Source: Gigantopelta aegis
Lineage: Eukaryota; Mollusca; Gastropoda; Neomphalida; Peltospiridae
Assembly (NCBI RefSeq): GCF_016097555.1
Contig: NC_054699.1
Location: 2,834,293 to 2,898,292 of the forward strand
Direction of reading: 5' to 3'
DNA length: 64,000 nucleotides
Within the stretch, counting starts at the first letter, position 1; every line of letters starts with the position of its first letter. The position numbers were made by a program, and so were the translations under genes. This document shows, in pieces, positions 12,066 to 23,570 of the stretch. The notes under the pieces are model-generated. The model was not told the DNA's origin. It saw only the letters and a program-made list of their open reading frames with translations, and made no database searches.

Positions 12066-12639
12066 GGCTTAATCCGGCGCTACCCCCGCCCCAGGGTAAA
12101 CAGTTTTACGACCACGACCGGATTAGCACCTTTATTTATCTATTAATATTAATAGTAACTTAAACTGGTAGACCATGTTGGTCGCATATAGAGATGTCTT
12201 CATAGGTCAATTATTACATACATGTATGTTGTATCAGGCTGAATTTTCATACAGGCAACACGGTTAATACACACACCTCATACCCATCTCATAAACACAC
12301 ACAGACATATATACATACAGACACATACAGATAGACAGATAAACAGATAAACAGATAAACAGACACAATTTAAAATAAAATAGCATTTTGAAAATTATTT
12401 TAGGGGGAGCGTCTGTAGGCTGTATTCAGTCATTGCCACTGGCTTAGCCAGGAATTTATATGGGGTGGAGTGGGCAGCCATATTTTGAGGGCAACACACT
12501 GTTTTTTTCTTTTACACGTGTAGCGCAGACAAATATAAAATGTGGTGGGGGAAAAAGAGGTTTGTTGGGGGGGGGGGGGGCATGACCCCTAGGCCTCTAA
12601 GTGTCTCCTTGGCCACGCTAGTAGCCATTACAGCGTAGG

Positions 12640-12945
12640 GGCGGGACGTAGTCCAGTGGTCAAGCGTCCGCTTGATGCGCGGTCGGACTGAGATCGATCC
12701 CCGTCGGCGGGCCCATTGGGCTATTTCTCGTTCCAGCCAGTGCTCCACGGCTGGTATATCAAAGGCGTGTGGTATGTGCTATCCTGTATGTGGGATGGTG
12801 CATATAAAAGATCCCTTGATACCAATGGAAAATTTTCTACGACAATATGTCAAAATTACCAAATGTTTGACATTCAATAGCCGATGGTTACTAAATCAAT
12901 GTGCTCAAGTGGTGTCGTTAAATAAAACAAACTTTTTTCTTCTTT
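12640..12945 (+). repeat. SINE family 1, full length
   Basis: The head GGGGCGGGACGTAGTCCAG, the B-box-like GAGATCGATCCCC, CCCATTGGGCTATTTCTCGT, AGATCCCTTGATACCAATGG and tail CAAGTGGTGTCGTTAAATAA appear in order. This is one of the best complete copies and defines the family for this window. Confidence 0.85.
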
Positions 12946-13009
12946 TTACGATTGGTTTTTTGAAAGAACTATCTGTAACTTGTTATTTGATTGGATCCAT
13001 TACTTTGGT

Positions 13010-13260
13010 TGCTGCGACTTGAAGGAGTTATCTGCAGGATGCTACTTCAAACTTGATTGGTGCAATTTAAATGAAACATCTGCAACGTACATCTCACTTG
13101 ATTGGTACGATTTGAAGGAGTTATCTGCAGGATGCTACTTCAAACTTGATTGGTGCAATTTAAATGAAACATCTGCAACGTACATCTCACTTGATTAGTA
13201 CGATTTGAAGGAATTATATGTAACCTGATACTTGACTGATGCGATATGAAGGAACTATCT
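13010..13260. repeat. Tandem duplication, 93-bp unit
   Basis: The block starting GAAGGAGTTATCTGCAGGAT occurs at 13021 and 13114 almost unchanged, with partial diverged units before and after (GAAAGAACTATCTGTAAC near 12962; GAAGGAATTATATGTAAC near 13208). Within the unit a shorter imperfect repeat around ACTTGATTGG is visible. Confidence 0.8.
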
Positions 13261-13817
13261 ATGTATTCATCCGTCTGTCCGTTTATATTTATGTGTGTGT
13301 GTCTGTCTGTCTGTATAATATATTAATATATCAATCCATGGTCCATCCACCTACATTGTGTCTGTCTGTGTGGTTCTCTATCGACAAAGTTTCAAAATAG
13401 CTATATTAGACGCCAAATATTCATAGATGAATGTTTTTTTAGTTCTCTTTATAAATATGCACACTTTTATACTGAAGTCTCAGAATTGCTGTGAATAAAA
13501 ACACAATATGAATCAGTCTATGCAAGACACCATGGTGACATGTTCATGAATTATATATATTAGAAATAATGAATACACGTAAGCTTTAAAGACACATACC
13601 TTAGTTTCAACCTGTGGAATGGATACTAAATCTGGTTTTAAAACTAACACACATTTAGATCAAAATACAGTACAATGAAACAAGACTGTGTACTGTTGAA
13701 ATGGGGAAATTAGATTAGAGATCGTCTCCATAACCGTTACTTCTCAGAGGAAAGTGCTTTTTAAACATATGACAAATGCATTTCGTGGTATTAGAAATAC
13801 CTGGATGATCAGACAGT

Positions 13818-13818
<1 letters not shown>

Positions 13819-13881
<63 letters not shown>
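13819..13881. repeat. (CA)n microsatellite
   Basis: A pure CA run of about 62 bases. Confidence 0.95.
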
Positions 13882-13883
<2 letters not shown>

Positions 13884-14614
13884 AAATGGGTAATATAAAC
13901 ATTAAAAACCAAGTCATTATTAAATTTATCACAAAACCGGCTCTAAAAGTAAAAATACGTCGTCCGTCGTGTTAAAAAACAACATGTGTCTGCGACTTTA
14001 AAATTAATGACATGCAAAATGCCGGCAATGGGGCAATGACTATAATGCGACGATGTGAAAAAACTATAAATGGCACACAGCGTTTACATTCACTGCATTA
14101 CAAACATGTCACGTTAGAGTTGACAGACATACGGACACATAATTTATTTACGCGTCGTCTTACGTTAAAACATATAAACATATCATATAAACCAGCATAG
14201 ATGTTTACAAGTTATTTTTAAAGAATTATGCGAGACACGTAGTTGAAAAAAATGCAGGTATTTACAAAACACCACTACGTTATGCATAAAAAAATTCTTC
14301 GATGTCGTAAAATAAATTTGAAAAAACAAGTTAGGGCTGAAAAATGCTTATATTTACAAAACACCACTATTTCGTGCATGAGAAATCTCTTCGATGTCGT
14401 AAGATATAAAAACAAAAGTTATGACTGTTACAATTCAGACATTTATGAAATACATCACTGTTTTTCTAAATAAGGTAATAATATAAATATATTTAAAACA
14501 TTTTCGTTCATTTTATTACACCGTACCGGCATTAATGTGGAAATATTCACTTAAACACCACTCAAGTTTGCTGAGGTGCATAAATTTAAACTTAATGGAA
14601 CTTTTGTTTTAACA

Positions 14615-14790
14615 CCGGCCTCGGTGGTGTCGTTGTTAAGCCATCAGACATAAGGCTAGTAGGTACTGGGTTCGCAGCCCGGTACCGGCTCCCACCCAGA
14701 TCAATTTTAACGAATCAATGGGTAGGTGTAAGACCACTATACCCTCTTCTCTCTCATTAACAACTAAACCACTGTCCTGTTATTTTATTA
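14615..14790 (+). repeat. SINE family 2 copy
   Basis: Head ACACCGGCCTCGGTGGTGTC, then GGTACTGGGTTCGCAGCCC, CAATGGGTAGGTGTAAGACC and TCTCTCTCATTAACAACTAA. The 3' part is short in this copy. Confidence 0.75.
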
Positions 14791-15245
14791 GAATATTATG
14801 TTAACATTATAGTCAACAGGAATTGATTAAAACCTGTAGGGATTAACTTAAGGAATTGGCTACTACGTCATCAAAGCCGGTACAACCTCACGTCTGTACC
14901 TTGCTGACCCACGTTCCTCTCCGTAACAACGGTAATACACGGGTAGCAGTCCATTACGTCACACATAATCACAATAATTGCATTTTGAACGTGAAGAGCG
15001 ACGCTTAAATGAAGAATTACATCCCAGACTACTCAAACTGAGATAAATACAGGAATTCCGTATATCAAAAGACCACAAACTGGTTTACGACAGTCCGTAA
15101 CGGGTAATCAAGGCAGTTTGACGGAATATCTTCCAAGGGAATTAACTCTGACACACAGACAGAAAAACGATAAAAGTCTCACTTATTGTGTTGCAGTCGT
15201 GGAATACGAGCAGACGTTAGTCTTGTTATTCTTCCACAAACGCAG

Positions 15246-15248
<3 letters not shown>

Positions 15249-15321
<73 letters not shown>
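15249..15321. repeat. (CT)n microsatellite
   Basis: A nearly pure CT run of about 72 bases. Confidence 0.95.
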
Positions 15322-15323
<2 letters not shown>

Positions 15324-15592
15324 GGGCGTATCACAGTTCAGCTGTTTAAACAAAAGAACGAAAGTTTTGTGACACAAATATTTTACTGGGGAAAAAAAAG
15401 TAAGTTGCTTTGACAGTGTAAAGAATAACGTTAGTAGGTGGATGACGTATCGCTGAAATAAACAATAGGGCGTTGTATTAGTTGACTTATATTTAGACGA
15501 ACAAATCATGTTAATATACCAGTAATATGGTAATTGTATTCTGTGGTATAAGCCTAGAAGTCACGCAGTGACGTAAGGTATTGACAACGTGT

Positions 15593-16070
15593 TCAATTTA
15601 GTGGGAGATCCGGTAGCGTGGGAGTAAATTCAGAACAAAGCTTCTTCCCGTTGGCTAGATCTATTCTATAAGTACGTGTTTTGTAAATAATTTCATTTTG
15701 GTTTATCGTGAAAACAAAAGTAAAAGTGTTTTGGAAATAACACAAATATACTATTTCCGTGTGCAATCGGCTTAGAAATAAATAACTTGTAGTAAATTCC
15801 ATAGTATGAAAAAATGCGTTCCCCTTGAGAGGGACTATAGTGGGAGATCCGGTAGCGTGTGAGTAAATCCAGTACCAGCTCCTACCCGTTAGCGTGATCT
15901 AGCCCAGTCTGTTGCGCCCTCGCTTGAGATGCTTGGGTTATAGGATCGAACCACATCAGTGGACAAATTCTCAGATTAAAAAAAAAAATTCCCCATTCCT
16001 AGCCACTACTCAACGGTTGATACATTAAAAGCAGTGGTGTCGTTAAACATTATTTTGTTATAGCTCCCAC
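15593..16070. repeat. Direct repeat plus SINE remnant
   Basis: GTGGGAGATCCGGTAGCGTG occurs at about 15600 and again at about 15840. The enclosed segment (AGTAAAAGTGTTTTGGAAAT...AAATAAATAACTTGTAG...CCATAGTATGAAAAAA) is a repeat that also occurs at 52180-52660 and inverted at 35490-35630. The right part (CTAGCCCAGTCTGTTGCGCC to GTGGTGTCGTTAAACA) is a degenerate tRNA-headed SINE. Confidence 0.6.
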
Positions 16071-16406
16071 TACATTGAAACATAATGCTGACTTCCATCT
16101 CTAAATCTCCCTTAGTTTATCAAAATACAAATATACAAAATTGAGAATATGTTCTAATTAAGTTTTGACTAGATTTGTTTTCTTGATACTATTATTATAT
16201 AAATTTAAATTTAATACCTTTTAAATAATGCATTATAAAATCCTTACTGAGACATGATTTTTTTTTTAATCGACAGTAGTGTTATATAAATTTAATACCA
16301 TTTAAATAATGCATTTTAACATTCTTACTGAGACTTATGATTTTTGAATCGACATTATTATTACATAAATTTAATACCTTTTAAATAATGTCGTTAAACA
16401 AAACTA

Positions 16407-16700
16407 GGGGCGGGACGTAGCCCAGTGATAAAAGTGTTCGTTTGATGCGCGGTCGATCTGGGATCGATCCCCATCAGTGGGCCCATTGGGCTATTTCTCG
16501 TTCCAGCTAATGCATCACGACTGGTATATCAAAGGTCGTGATATGTGTTCTCCTGAATGTGGGATGGTGCATATAAAAGATCCCTTGCTATTAATGGAAA
16601 ACAAATGTAGCGGGTTTCCTCTAAGACTATATGTAAAATTTACCAAATGTTTGACATCTAGTAGCTCTAGTGGTGTCGTTAAACAAAAGAAACTTTTTAA
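16407..16700 (+). repeat. SINE family 1, full length, ending just before a splice acceptor
   Basis: It runs from GGGGCGGGACGTAGCCCAG to CTAGTGGTGTCGTTAAACAA. Its 3' end lies about 25 bases upstream of the acceptor of the exon at 16724. The upstream flank itself ends in GTCGTTAAACAAAACT, which looks like the tail of an older SINE, so I cannot identify a target duplication. Confidence 0.8.
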
Positions 16701-16723
16701 AAACTCATCATTTCGTTTTTCAG

Positions 16724-17087
16724 TGGCCTCGGCTATCTTCGTTACACTACGGATCACAAGGCGACTTCACACCAGAACAAAAGAAAGATATTATGATCTA
16801 TGACGAAGTTGTCGTGGAAGGTGTGGACAACCGAGCCTACAATGGCGCCAGCGTCGCCAACGGCATGGAGATGCACGGCGGCTACAAAGTGTACTATCCG
16901 TCGAGCGAAAATGGCTGCGCCTCCACCGACATGTCGTATTCCGGAAAGAAATCAAGCGGAACGGAGAGCGAGACGTACAGCGGCCGCTCCACGCAACGAC
17001 GTCACACGTGCAGGGTGTTGTTGGTGGTCTTCCTCATCCTCTGTCTCCTCGGCGTCGTCGTAGCTGCAGTCATCGTCGCAGTCTTAT
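16724..17087 (+). CDS. Gene A, exon with cytoplasmic N-terminus and transmembrane helix: type II SEA-domain membrane mucin
   Basis: The acceptor is TTTCGTTTTTCAG|TGG. Translation starts either at M (16793, MIYDEVVVEG) or further upstream through the exon at 1347. Counting from 16793, residues 1-74 are polar and rich in Tyr, Gly and Ser, ending in the basic stretch QRRHTCR. Residues about 75-98 are an uninterrupted hydrophobic helix (VLLVVFLILCLLGVVVAAVI...). Basic residues before the helix and no signal peptide predict N-inside/C-outside topology. I place the donor at CTTAT|GTACGA (phase 1), because reading on meets a stop after CTTGSFCFTIPSK while the next exons match phase 1. Those exons add a linker, a SEA domain and a long mucin tail, giving about 1281 residues from 16793 (about 1314 with the upstream exon). 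The gene product is probably a cell-surface glycoprotein; I do not recognise a named orthologue. Confidence 0.7.
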
Positions 17088-18076
17088 GTACGACGGGTTC
17101 TTTTTGTTTTACTATTCCAAGCAAATAATTTTTTTGGTTATTGTTTTGTATGCAGCCTAACTTGTGGCGTGTTCAAGAGGGAGAGCGCTCGCGAACCGTT
17201 TTTGACTGGTTTTCATCGTATATTATTCAGTTTTATTCATTTTATAAGCTAAGCGCAAACACCAGTGTAGCCAGCGATCGCGAATGCTCGACCTCCTGAA
17301 CGTGTTATATATTAAGCGGTCGCCTAACCAGAGGCTTATGTAGGCTACGTGGGTCATGGGGAAAATATTACTGTGTGCTAGGCACGTGTTTATAAAACTT
17401 TTTAGAGTCCAGACTGAATCTCAAATGACGTCAGACACATACAGTTTGTATGGCGTTGTGATGACTTTAATGTCTCAGACTCTATTGGAGTCTCGAGTCT
17501 AGACTAAACGTGTTACAAGCACGAGGCCAGATTCCCTTTACAATACCCCCCCCCCCCCCCCCTCCCCGTTATTTTACGGAATGTTGAAAAGTGGATTGTA
17601 AAGAAAACAAAAGTGTTTATATTTATTTTTTTAAATATTAGGCGATTTTAAAGATTTATAAAATGACTCTTTAAGAGAGTTATTTAAATGCACTAAAACT
17701 AAAATATTTATTGAGCTATTACAGCTGATGTGCAGGTTTTTATCATTAACTTTACCATTTACTGGTTAAATGTTCAATCTTGGTAAATCCTTTATGGGCG
17801 TACAAAGCCACAGCTTTTTACACTGTTGTTTTTACAGAATTATGTAAAATATATATATTATTTAAAAAAAAAAATTTTAAATAACTATATTCATATACTT
17901 CCTTTTGTTTGATGTATATAGTTGTGCTGTGTGTCGTTAAAACATTCATAGTTTTATTCATTCCAAACCCAAAGCCAGTGTAATATAGCTTTAATATAGG
18001 CCAGCGAACACCATTTTGGTCACAGGTAGGTACATAACAAAGGTAGCCATTTGTGCAGGTTGGGCTGTACAGTTAT

Positions 18077-18077
18077 A

Positions 18078-18114
<37 letters not shown>
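18077..18114. repeat. (TA)n tract
   Basis: A short pure TA run. Confidence 0.9.
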
Positions 18115-18117
<3 letters not shown>

Positions 18118-18204
18118 CTAACTGGATTTTTAAAACGAATATATTTGTCAGTGTAATACTGGACACTCGTGTATTCGCAATATGAAATATCCACCATGCC
18201 CCAG

Positions 18205-18512
18205 TATTAAGACAACGTCACACAATACGAGTTCCCCGTAATGAGAATAACCGATTGCATAGCAACCGATGAAATTATTGTAATATTAAATTGCCACAAT
18301 CGGTTACGGTTACGTCACACGATACGAGTGTCTTGTACGAGAATAACCGATTACATAGCGACCAATGCAATCGTAATGTCTGTCCTAGCAATCAGCCATT
18401 CTCTTCGGTACTCTCGTACAAGCTACTCGAATAGTGTGGCGTCGCCTTTATTATCGTGGCTATTCTCGTACGAGGCACTCGTGTCGTGTGGTTTCACCTT
18501 AAGTATTACGTG
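18205..18512. repeat. Inverted/direct repeat element built on GTCACACGATACGAG
   Basis: ACGTCACACAATACGAG near 18210 and ACGTCACACGATACGAG near 18312 are direct copies, each followed by GAGAATAACCGATT. Near 18465 the inverted form appears (TCGTACGAGGCACTCGTGTC then GTGTGG). The layout suggests a MITE with inverted ends and a partial internal duplication. Confidence 0.5.
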
Positions 18513-18889
18513 ACACCAACGGGCTCGTGACTGTCGCATTACGCCTCGTTCTGTTTGGTTTAGGGGGTCACACCACTATTGCAGAGCAGACAATCAGCGG
18601 CATTTAGTTTTCCCCTTTATTTGTTTTATTTTGATGGAGTCGGAACTTGTTTGACCACTAGGTTATGCAATGCTGAAGGGAGACCAAATCCCATAATTAT
18701 GATGTAAAAATAGTCCAATAGTTTTCGAAGCTGTCTTACATCGTAAACGCTTCGTAGGCTATGGCGTGAGTCGTAGTGATGTCCTAGTCTTACGATGTCG
18801 TAGCGCTAAGATAGCTTCGAAAATGTGTAGCAATGATTAATTTCTGAATAAAGAACTGAATGACAAATCATTTCATTTTTCATTTCATC

Positions 18890-19098
18890 TTATTTTCGTG
18901 CTTATATCCAATTAAGGTTCAAGCATGCTGTCCTGGGCACACACTTCAGCTATCTGGGCTGTCTGTCCAGGACAGTAGGTTAGTTCTGAGTGGTTGAGTC
19001 GTTAAAACTCGCTCTGGGTGGGAGCTGATACCAGGTTGCGAACCCAGTACCTACCAACCTTATGTCCGATGGCTTAACCACGACACCACCGAGGCCGG
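18890..19098 (-). repeat. SINE family 2 copy, reverse
   Basis: TATTTTCGTGCTTATATCCA, AAGCATGCTGTCCTGGGCAC, GTCTGTCCAGGACAGTAGGT, CGAACCCAGTACCTACCAAC and the inverted head ACCACCGAGGCCGGT occur in order. This copy is nearly full length. Confidence 0.8.
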
Positions 19099-19282
19099 TA
19101 TGACAAACCATGCAGAAAGACACCTGTATGCAGAGGTTGCTTCCCTTTTCAGATCTCTCGAAATAAAGAGTGATAAAAGTTCAAACTCTAGGTGGCCAAC
19201 CTTAAACATCGTTGTCCTGATTTTATTGCTACACAAGACATTATTAAAGTGTTTGTGTGCTCGGCCATGTAAAAACAATAGT

Positions 19283-19875
19283 GGGGAGACAATCTAATTA
19301 AAATTAGCTCCACTATTACATGTGGATCTAAAGACAGCCAGTTGGAGCTTATGTCCACCAATCAAAACCTTACTTGCAGAATCCTGCCAGTGATTTAAAA
19401 ATAATTTGAAAACATTCCGAATTATCCTGAGGGTATACGACATGTTTCGTGTGAATTACGAATGCCTTAAAACATGTTTTATTTTATAAAATAAATAATT
19501 TGTAATGTAAAACTGAAGACTGATTTAGTTTTTTTTTAATTTTATAAATAAATAAATAATTTTTAATGTAAAATTGAAGACTGATAACCCTACGTATTGG
19601 TATGGTTCGCTGTACTGCGGCCACTAAAATAGACTCGCCCGATATTTTTAGAATTTGTATGCTCCCAAATAACGTTATAAAAGGCGAAGTGTGATTGGTC
19701 AATATTTAAATTATTATTTACAGACGAAATGTTACCTGGACATTGGGGACTACGCAGTGTTGTTAGTTTTAAATCACCGGCAGGATTCTGCAAGTAAGGT
19801 TTTGATTGGTGGACATGAGTCTTTAGATCCACATGTAATAGTGGAGCTAATTTTAATTAGATTGGTGGGGAGATA
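19283..19875. mobile_element. Long inverted-repeat element (arms of about 110 bp)
   Basis: The left arm (GGGGAGACAATCTAATTAAA...ACTATTACATGTGGATCTAA...CCACCAATCAAAACCTTACT...AGAATCCTGCCAGTGATTTA) reappears inverted at 19766-19870 (TAAATCACCGGCAGGATTCT...AGTAAGGTTTTGATTGGTGG...AATAGTGGAGCTAATTTTAA). The arms match at most positions; the spacer is about 370 bp. No coding sequence. It is a large non-autonomous DNA element or foldback element. Confidence 0.7.
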
Positions 19876-19959
19876 CCCAAAATTACCAAGAACACCACGC
19901 ATTAAAACGTTATTCCACTCCACGAGTTAACGTTATTATTTATTTTTTATTCTCTCCCA

Positions 19960-20165
19960 TTCAGTGCTGCACGACGTGTATATCAAAAGCCGTGGTATGT
20001 CTTGTCCGTGGAAAAGTGTATATAAAATAGCCATAGCTCTTAATGGAAAAGTGTACCAGGTTTTCTTTAAGCCTTTGTGTCAGCATTATCAAACGTTTCA
20101 CTCCAATAACCGATGATTAATAAAAACAATGTGCTCTAGTGGTGTCGTTAAACAAAAAACTTTAT
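19960..20165 (+). repeat. SINE family 1, 5'-truncated
   Basis: It starts within the body (CAGTGCTGCACGACGTGTAT) and continues to GCTCTAGTGGTGTCGTTAAA. The tRNA-like head is missing. Confidence 0.7.
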
Positions 20166-20582
20166 TTTTTACGATGTCTCCAACTGCTCTTTTGTATTTA
20201 TTTTCCTTTAGGTCCATTCCTTTCTTCCACAGCCTAGAAGCGTGTCATATCTGACAACCCCCACATCCCAGTCCTTGTCTCTGAAATCGCGATAGGTGCT
20301 TGTCTATTAGTGCCACACATCTGAACATTCCCAAACCATTAGTGTTAAAACATCAAACTAATAAGGATACTCAAAATAATGTTTAGCCAGACGTGGACTT
20401 AGGGGGTCAAAAGATGACTTGAATACAGAGGAATATATGTACCTTTAATTAATGAATTGATTTTATGGCTGGTAGGTACTGGTTTCGCACCCCGGTACCC
20501 GCTCCCACTCAGAGTGAAGTTTAAAGACTAAATGGAGATGGTACATGGTCATTACACCGATTACTACACTACACTAGATTGT

Positions 20583-20912
20583 GGTAGCCCCACTCCCATG
20601 GCCAGTGATATTCAATGTTGGGCTAGTAAATAACTACCATTGCCATGCCCGATGGCTAGTGAATTTTTGTTTTGGTCAAATGCTGCATTCAAGTCTATTT
20701 TGTAAATGTGAATATACTGCCCCTTCTTCCCCTCAAATCTAAGGGTTTTTAAGCTCTATCTTTTTCTTTAGATGACATATCCAATTATTTCTATTAGTAA
20801 AATTGTATTTACTGAAAGTAGGGCTTGTGAATTTTTACTCATGGCTAGTAAATGTTTTTTTTAACTCACTGATCCCATGGCTAGTGGATTTTATAGAAAT
20901 TCTATAAGCCCT
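20583..20912. mobile_element. Palindromic CTAGCC-type element
   Basis: GGTAGCCCCACTCCCATGGC at the left and CCCATGGCTAGTGGATTTTA at the right, with repeated (G)GGCTAGTGAA/TTCACTAGCC blocks inside. The same element lies inverted at 58976-59335, with the same internal order (poly-G replaced here by GCCCCTTCTTCCCCTC). Confidence 0.6.
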
Positions 20913-21244
20913 GCGTCACGATCAATGGAACACTTACAACACCTCTGCTCTAGTAAGCATGCATGATGATCTGTTTTGTAACTCGTATGGCTATTCCTGA
21001 CACGAGGCAAGTTGTTACTTGTCAAGCCTATTCTTGTCACCGGAAAGACGAAAACATATACATGTGCAAGTCCAACTAAAGACACCAGACATCATAATAT
21101 ATTAGTCAATGTTCCGGGACTAGTCACCTGAAATATATGCTATTGTCAACAAAAACAAGAATTTCTTTTTATATATACATATTCTTTGTTGTAGTGTTAA
21201 GGTCATTGGTGTTGAGACTGGTAATATTAAACTCAGAGTGAGCT

Positions 21245-21647
21245 TTAAAAGGAGTTTATAGCCATTTTATAAGATTTTCGACAAATCAAAAATATTTTAC
21301 ATTATTAAAATTGCAATTTACTTATATTTTCTTGCCTAGATTATGAATATCTGGATATAATACATTTCTGGAAATTATAATGTTGTTGTGGTATCTCAAT
21401 TATCGATTCTTGTCTAAAATAATTTCATACGTACGAATTTAAAATGTCTTCCAATGGCCAAACGAAATTTGAAATAATTGGGGCAAAGGTCATTCGAAAT
21501 GTATTTACATGTATCTGTATAATGCCACATATTTAAAATATGTTAAAGTAGGATCGTGTTTTTGAAAACAGAAAAACACGATGTGGGTTTATTTTATTGG
21601 AGGGAACAAACGCAAGTCTTGTTAGAAACTCAGGGCAGTCCCTTTAA
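21245..21647. mobile_element. Diverged relative of the TTAA hairpin MITE
   Basis: It is bounded by TTAAAAGGAG and CAGTCCCTTTAA. The middle keeps TCTAAAATAATTTCATACGT followed by ACGAA, matching the central palindrome region of copies 2 and 3. The arms are much more diverged than in those copies. Confidence 0.45.
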
Positions 21648-22204
21648 TGGAGAGATGTAAGGCCTCTACGCCGACTTCTCTCTTACGAACCACTAACAAT
21701 CTCTTATGCTGGACGACAAGACAGCGTGGTTGACCCTCAAATGTATATAAACAAGAAAATAGAATTATAGTGGTTAAGTCATCGGATTTAAAGGTGATAG
21801 ATAACGCGTTCGTATGCCAGTACCAACTCCAACCTAGTACATTAGCGAATCCTCCCCTGTCTGTTTGGAGTGCCCTTTTTAATGTCTTTAATTTAATTTA
21901 ATTTAATTTTATCACCCACAATATACAACACTAAATTGCCCTAAAAATGCATATTTGATTATCTTTATTTCAAAATGTTCCGGGCAGCGTGCTCCCAAAG
22001 CCCTCCTGTACAATTCTCGTTCCCTTTGAGAAATCGGCTCATTTACCTTCGGCAAACTCAAACTCGTAATTTTTTTTATTTTGTGACACCCCCCCCCCCC
22101 CACCCCCTTCCGCCCCCTTACAAAATTCTGGATCCGCCCTTGCTGTATGAGTGTACAACTCAGTCGTGGTACAATAGACCACTGCAACGACATCTATATT
22201 TCAT

Positions 22205-22500
22205 TTCATTTCAACTTATTTTTGTGCTTATATCCTGTTACGGTTCCTGGGCACACACCTCAGCTTTCTGGGCTGTCTGTCCAGGACAGTGAGTTAGTTG
22301 TTAGTGGTTAGTTGTTAGTGGTTAGTGGTTAGTTGTTAGTGGTTAGTGATTAGTGGTTAGTGAGAGAGAAGAGGGTGTAGTGGTCTTACACCTTACACTT
22401 ACTCATTGAGTTGTTAAAACTCGCTCTGGGTGTGAGCCGGTACCGGGCTGCGAACCATGTACCTACCAGCCTTACGTCCGATGGCCGGTGACACATTTAG
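22205..22500 (-). repeat. SINE family 2 copy with expanded GTTAGTGGTTAGT block
   Basis: The usual blocks CAACTTATTTTTGTGCTTAT, TGGGCTGTCTGTCCAGGACA and GTACCTACCAGCCTTACGTC are present. The short motif TTAGT(G/T)G, present once or twice in other copies, is repeated about ten times at 22283-22370. It is not a telomere repeat: the unit varies and sits inside the SINE. Confidence 0.75.
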
Positions 22501-22589
22501 ACGGTGTTCTGAACGGACAACCCAGATAGTCGAGGTGTATGCACTAGACAATGTGTTTGAATATGAATTGGATTTAAGTCTGGGGAAAA

Positions 22590-22830
22590 GTTAAAGTTTG
22601 TTTTGTTCAACGACACCACTAGAGCACATTGATTTTTTTTATTGTCGGCTATTGAATGTCAAACATTTGGTAATTTTGACATAATCTTAGATAGGACACT
22701 CGCCACATTTTCCATCGGTAGTAAGGGATCTTTTATAGGCACCATCCCACATACATGAGAGCACATACCACGGCCTTTGATGTACCAGTCGTGATGCGAT
22801 GGTTGGAAAGAGAACTAGTCCAATGGGTCA
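22590..22830 (-). repeat. SINE family 1 copy, reverse
   Basis: TTTGTTTTGTTCAACGACAC, TAGAGCACATTGATT, GGCTATTGAATGTCAAACAT and AAGGGATCTTTTATAGGCAC, then GTACCAGTCGTGATGC and GTCCAATGGG. The distal tRNA-like head is lost. Confidence 0.75.
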
Positions 22831-23002
22831 ACCGACGAATGAAGAAAGTCAGTACTTTCAGCTGACGTATTAAACTGAACATATTGTTTAATACTAAAAA
22901 GTTGCAATATGGAACTATTCCAGTACGGTAATTTAAAGTGGACATTAATGTTAGAGTCATATTTGCTTTTATTGTACAGCTTATTTTCTAAGACCAATTT
23001 TA

Positions 23003-23140
23003 TTTTGAGTCATGGGAGAAATGCTCCACCCTCGGTAAACTCAGTGTTATTTTCCCACAACCAATGTTGTTTTGAGTCATGGGAGAAATGCTCCACCCTC
23101 GGTAAACTCAGTGTTATTTTCCCACAAGCAATGCTCCACG
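23003..23140. repeat. Direct duplication, about 67-bp unit
   Basis: The segment TTTTGAGTCATGGGAGAAAT...CTCGGTAAACTCAGTG...TTTTCCCACAA occurs twice in succession (23003 and 23070) with almost no differences. Confidence 0.8.
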
Positions 23141-23270
23141 ACTGGTATATCAAAGGCAATGCAATCCGTTCTGTCAGTTGGTAAGAGTAATATTCGGGTA
23201 TAAAACCAATCAAAGTATTCAAAATTGTATCTATGTACACGATAGTTATGAAGAGGTGTATGTAAAGTTG

Positions 23271-23352
23271 TAGCTCGAGTCCCCTCCAGCCCTACCCCTT
23301 ATTGATATTGATATATTTCAATAAGGGGTAGGGCAGGAAGTGACTCGAGCTA
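23271..23352. repeat. Perfect-ended hairpin
   Basis: The arms TAGCTCGAGTC...CCCTACCCCTTATTGA and TCAATAAGGGGTAGGG...GACTCGAGCTA pair along about 27 bases each side, with a small asymmetric internal loop and an AT-rich loop of about 13 nt. No obvious mobile element ends surround it. Confidence 0.8.
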
Positions 23353-23402
23353 GTAAAGCTGCGATATAATTATAAAATCAATGCAAATTAAATTTCTTCA
23401 AA

Positions 23403-23570
23403 AAGTTTGTTTTGTTTAACAACACCACTAGAGCACATTGCTTTATTAATCATCGGCTATTCAATATTGGATGTAAAATATTTGGTAATTTTTACATATA
23501 TAGTCTTAGAAAGGAAACCGACCGCGCATCCAGCAGACATTTTACGACTAAGCTACGCCCCCCTCCCCGC
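23403..23570 (-). repeat. SINE family 1 fragment, reverse
   Basis: Inverted tail TTTGTTTTGTTTAACAACAC, AATCATCGGCTATTCAATAT and TAGTCTTAGAAAGGAAACC, then a jump to the inverted head (GACCGCGCATCCAGC). The body between is deleted. A CCCCACCCCACC tract follows at 23555-23612. Confidence 0.65.

Noticed and set aside
12980..13198. 72-codon frame with repeated LKELSAGCYFKLDWCNLNET as a repeat protein
   Set aside because: It is the translation of a 93-bp tandem duplication; the unit is divisible by three by chance and the frame has no support on either side.
22283..22370. Interstitial telomere repeat (TTAGTG-like)
   Set aside because: The unit alternates TTAGTGG/TTAGTTG and lies within SINE family 2, whose other copies carry the same motif once or twice.
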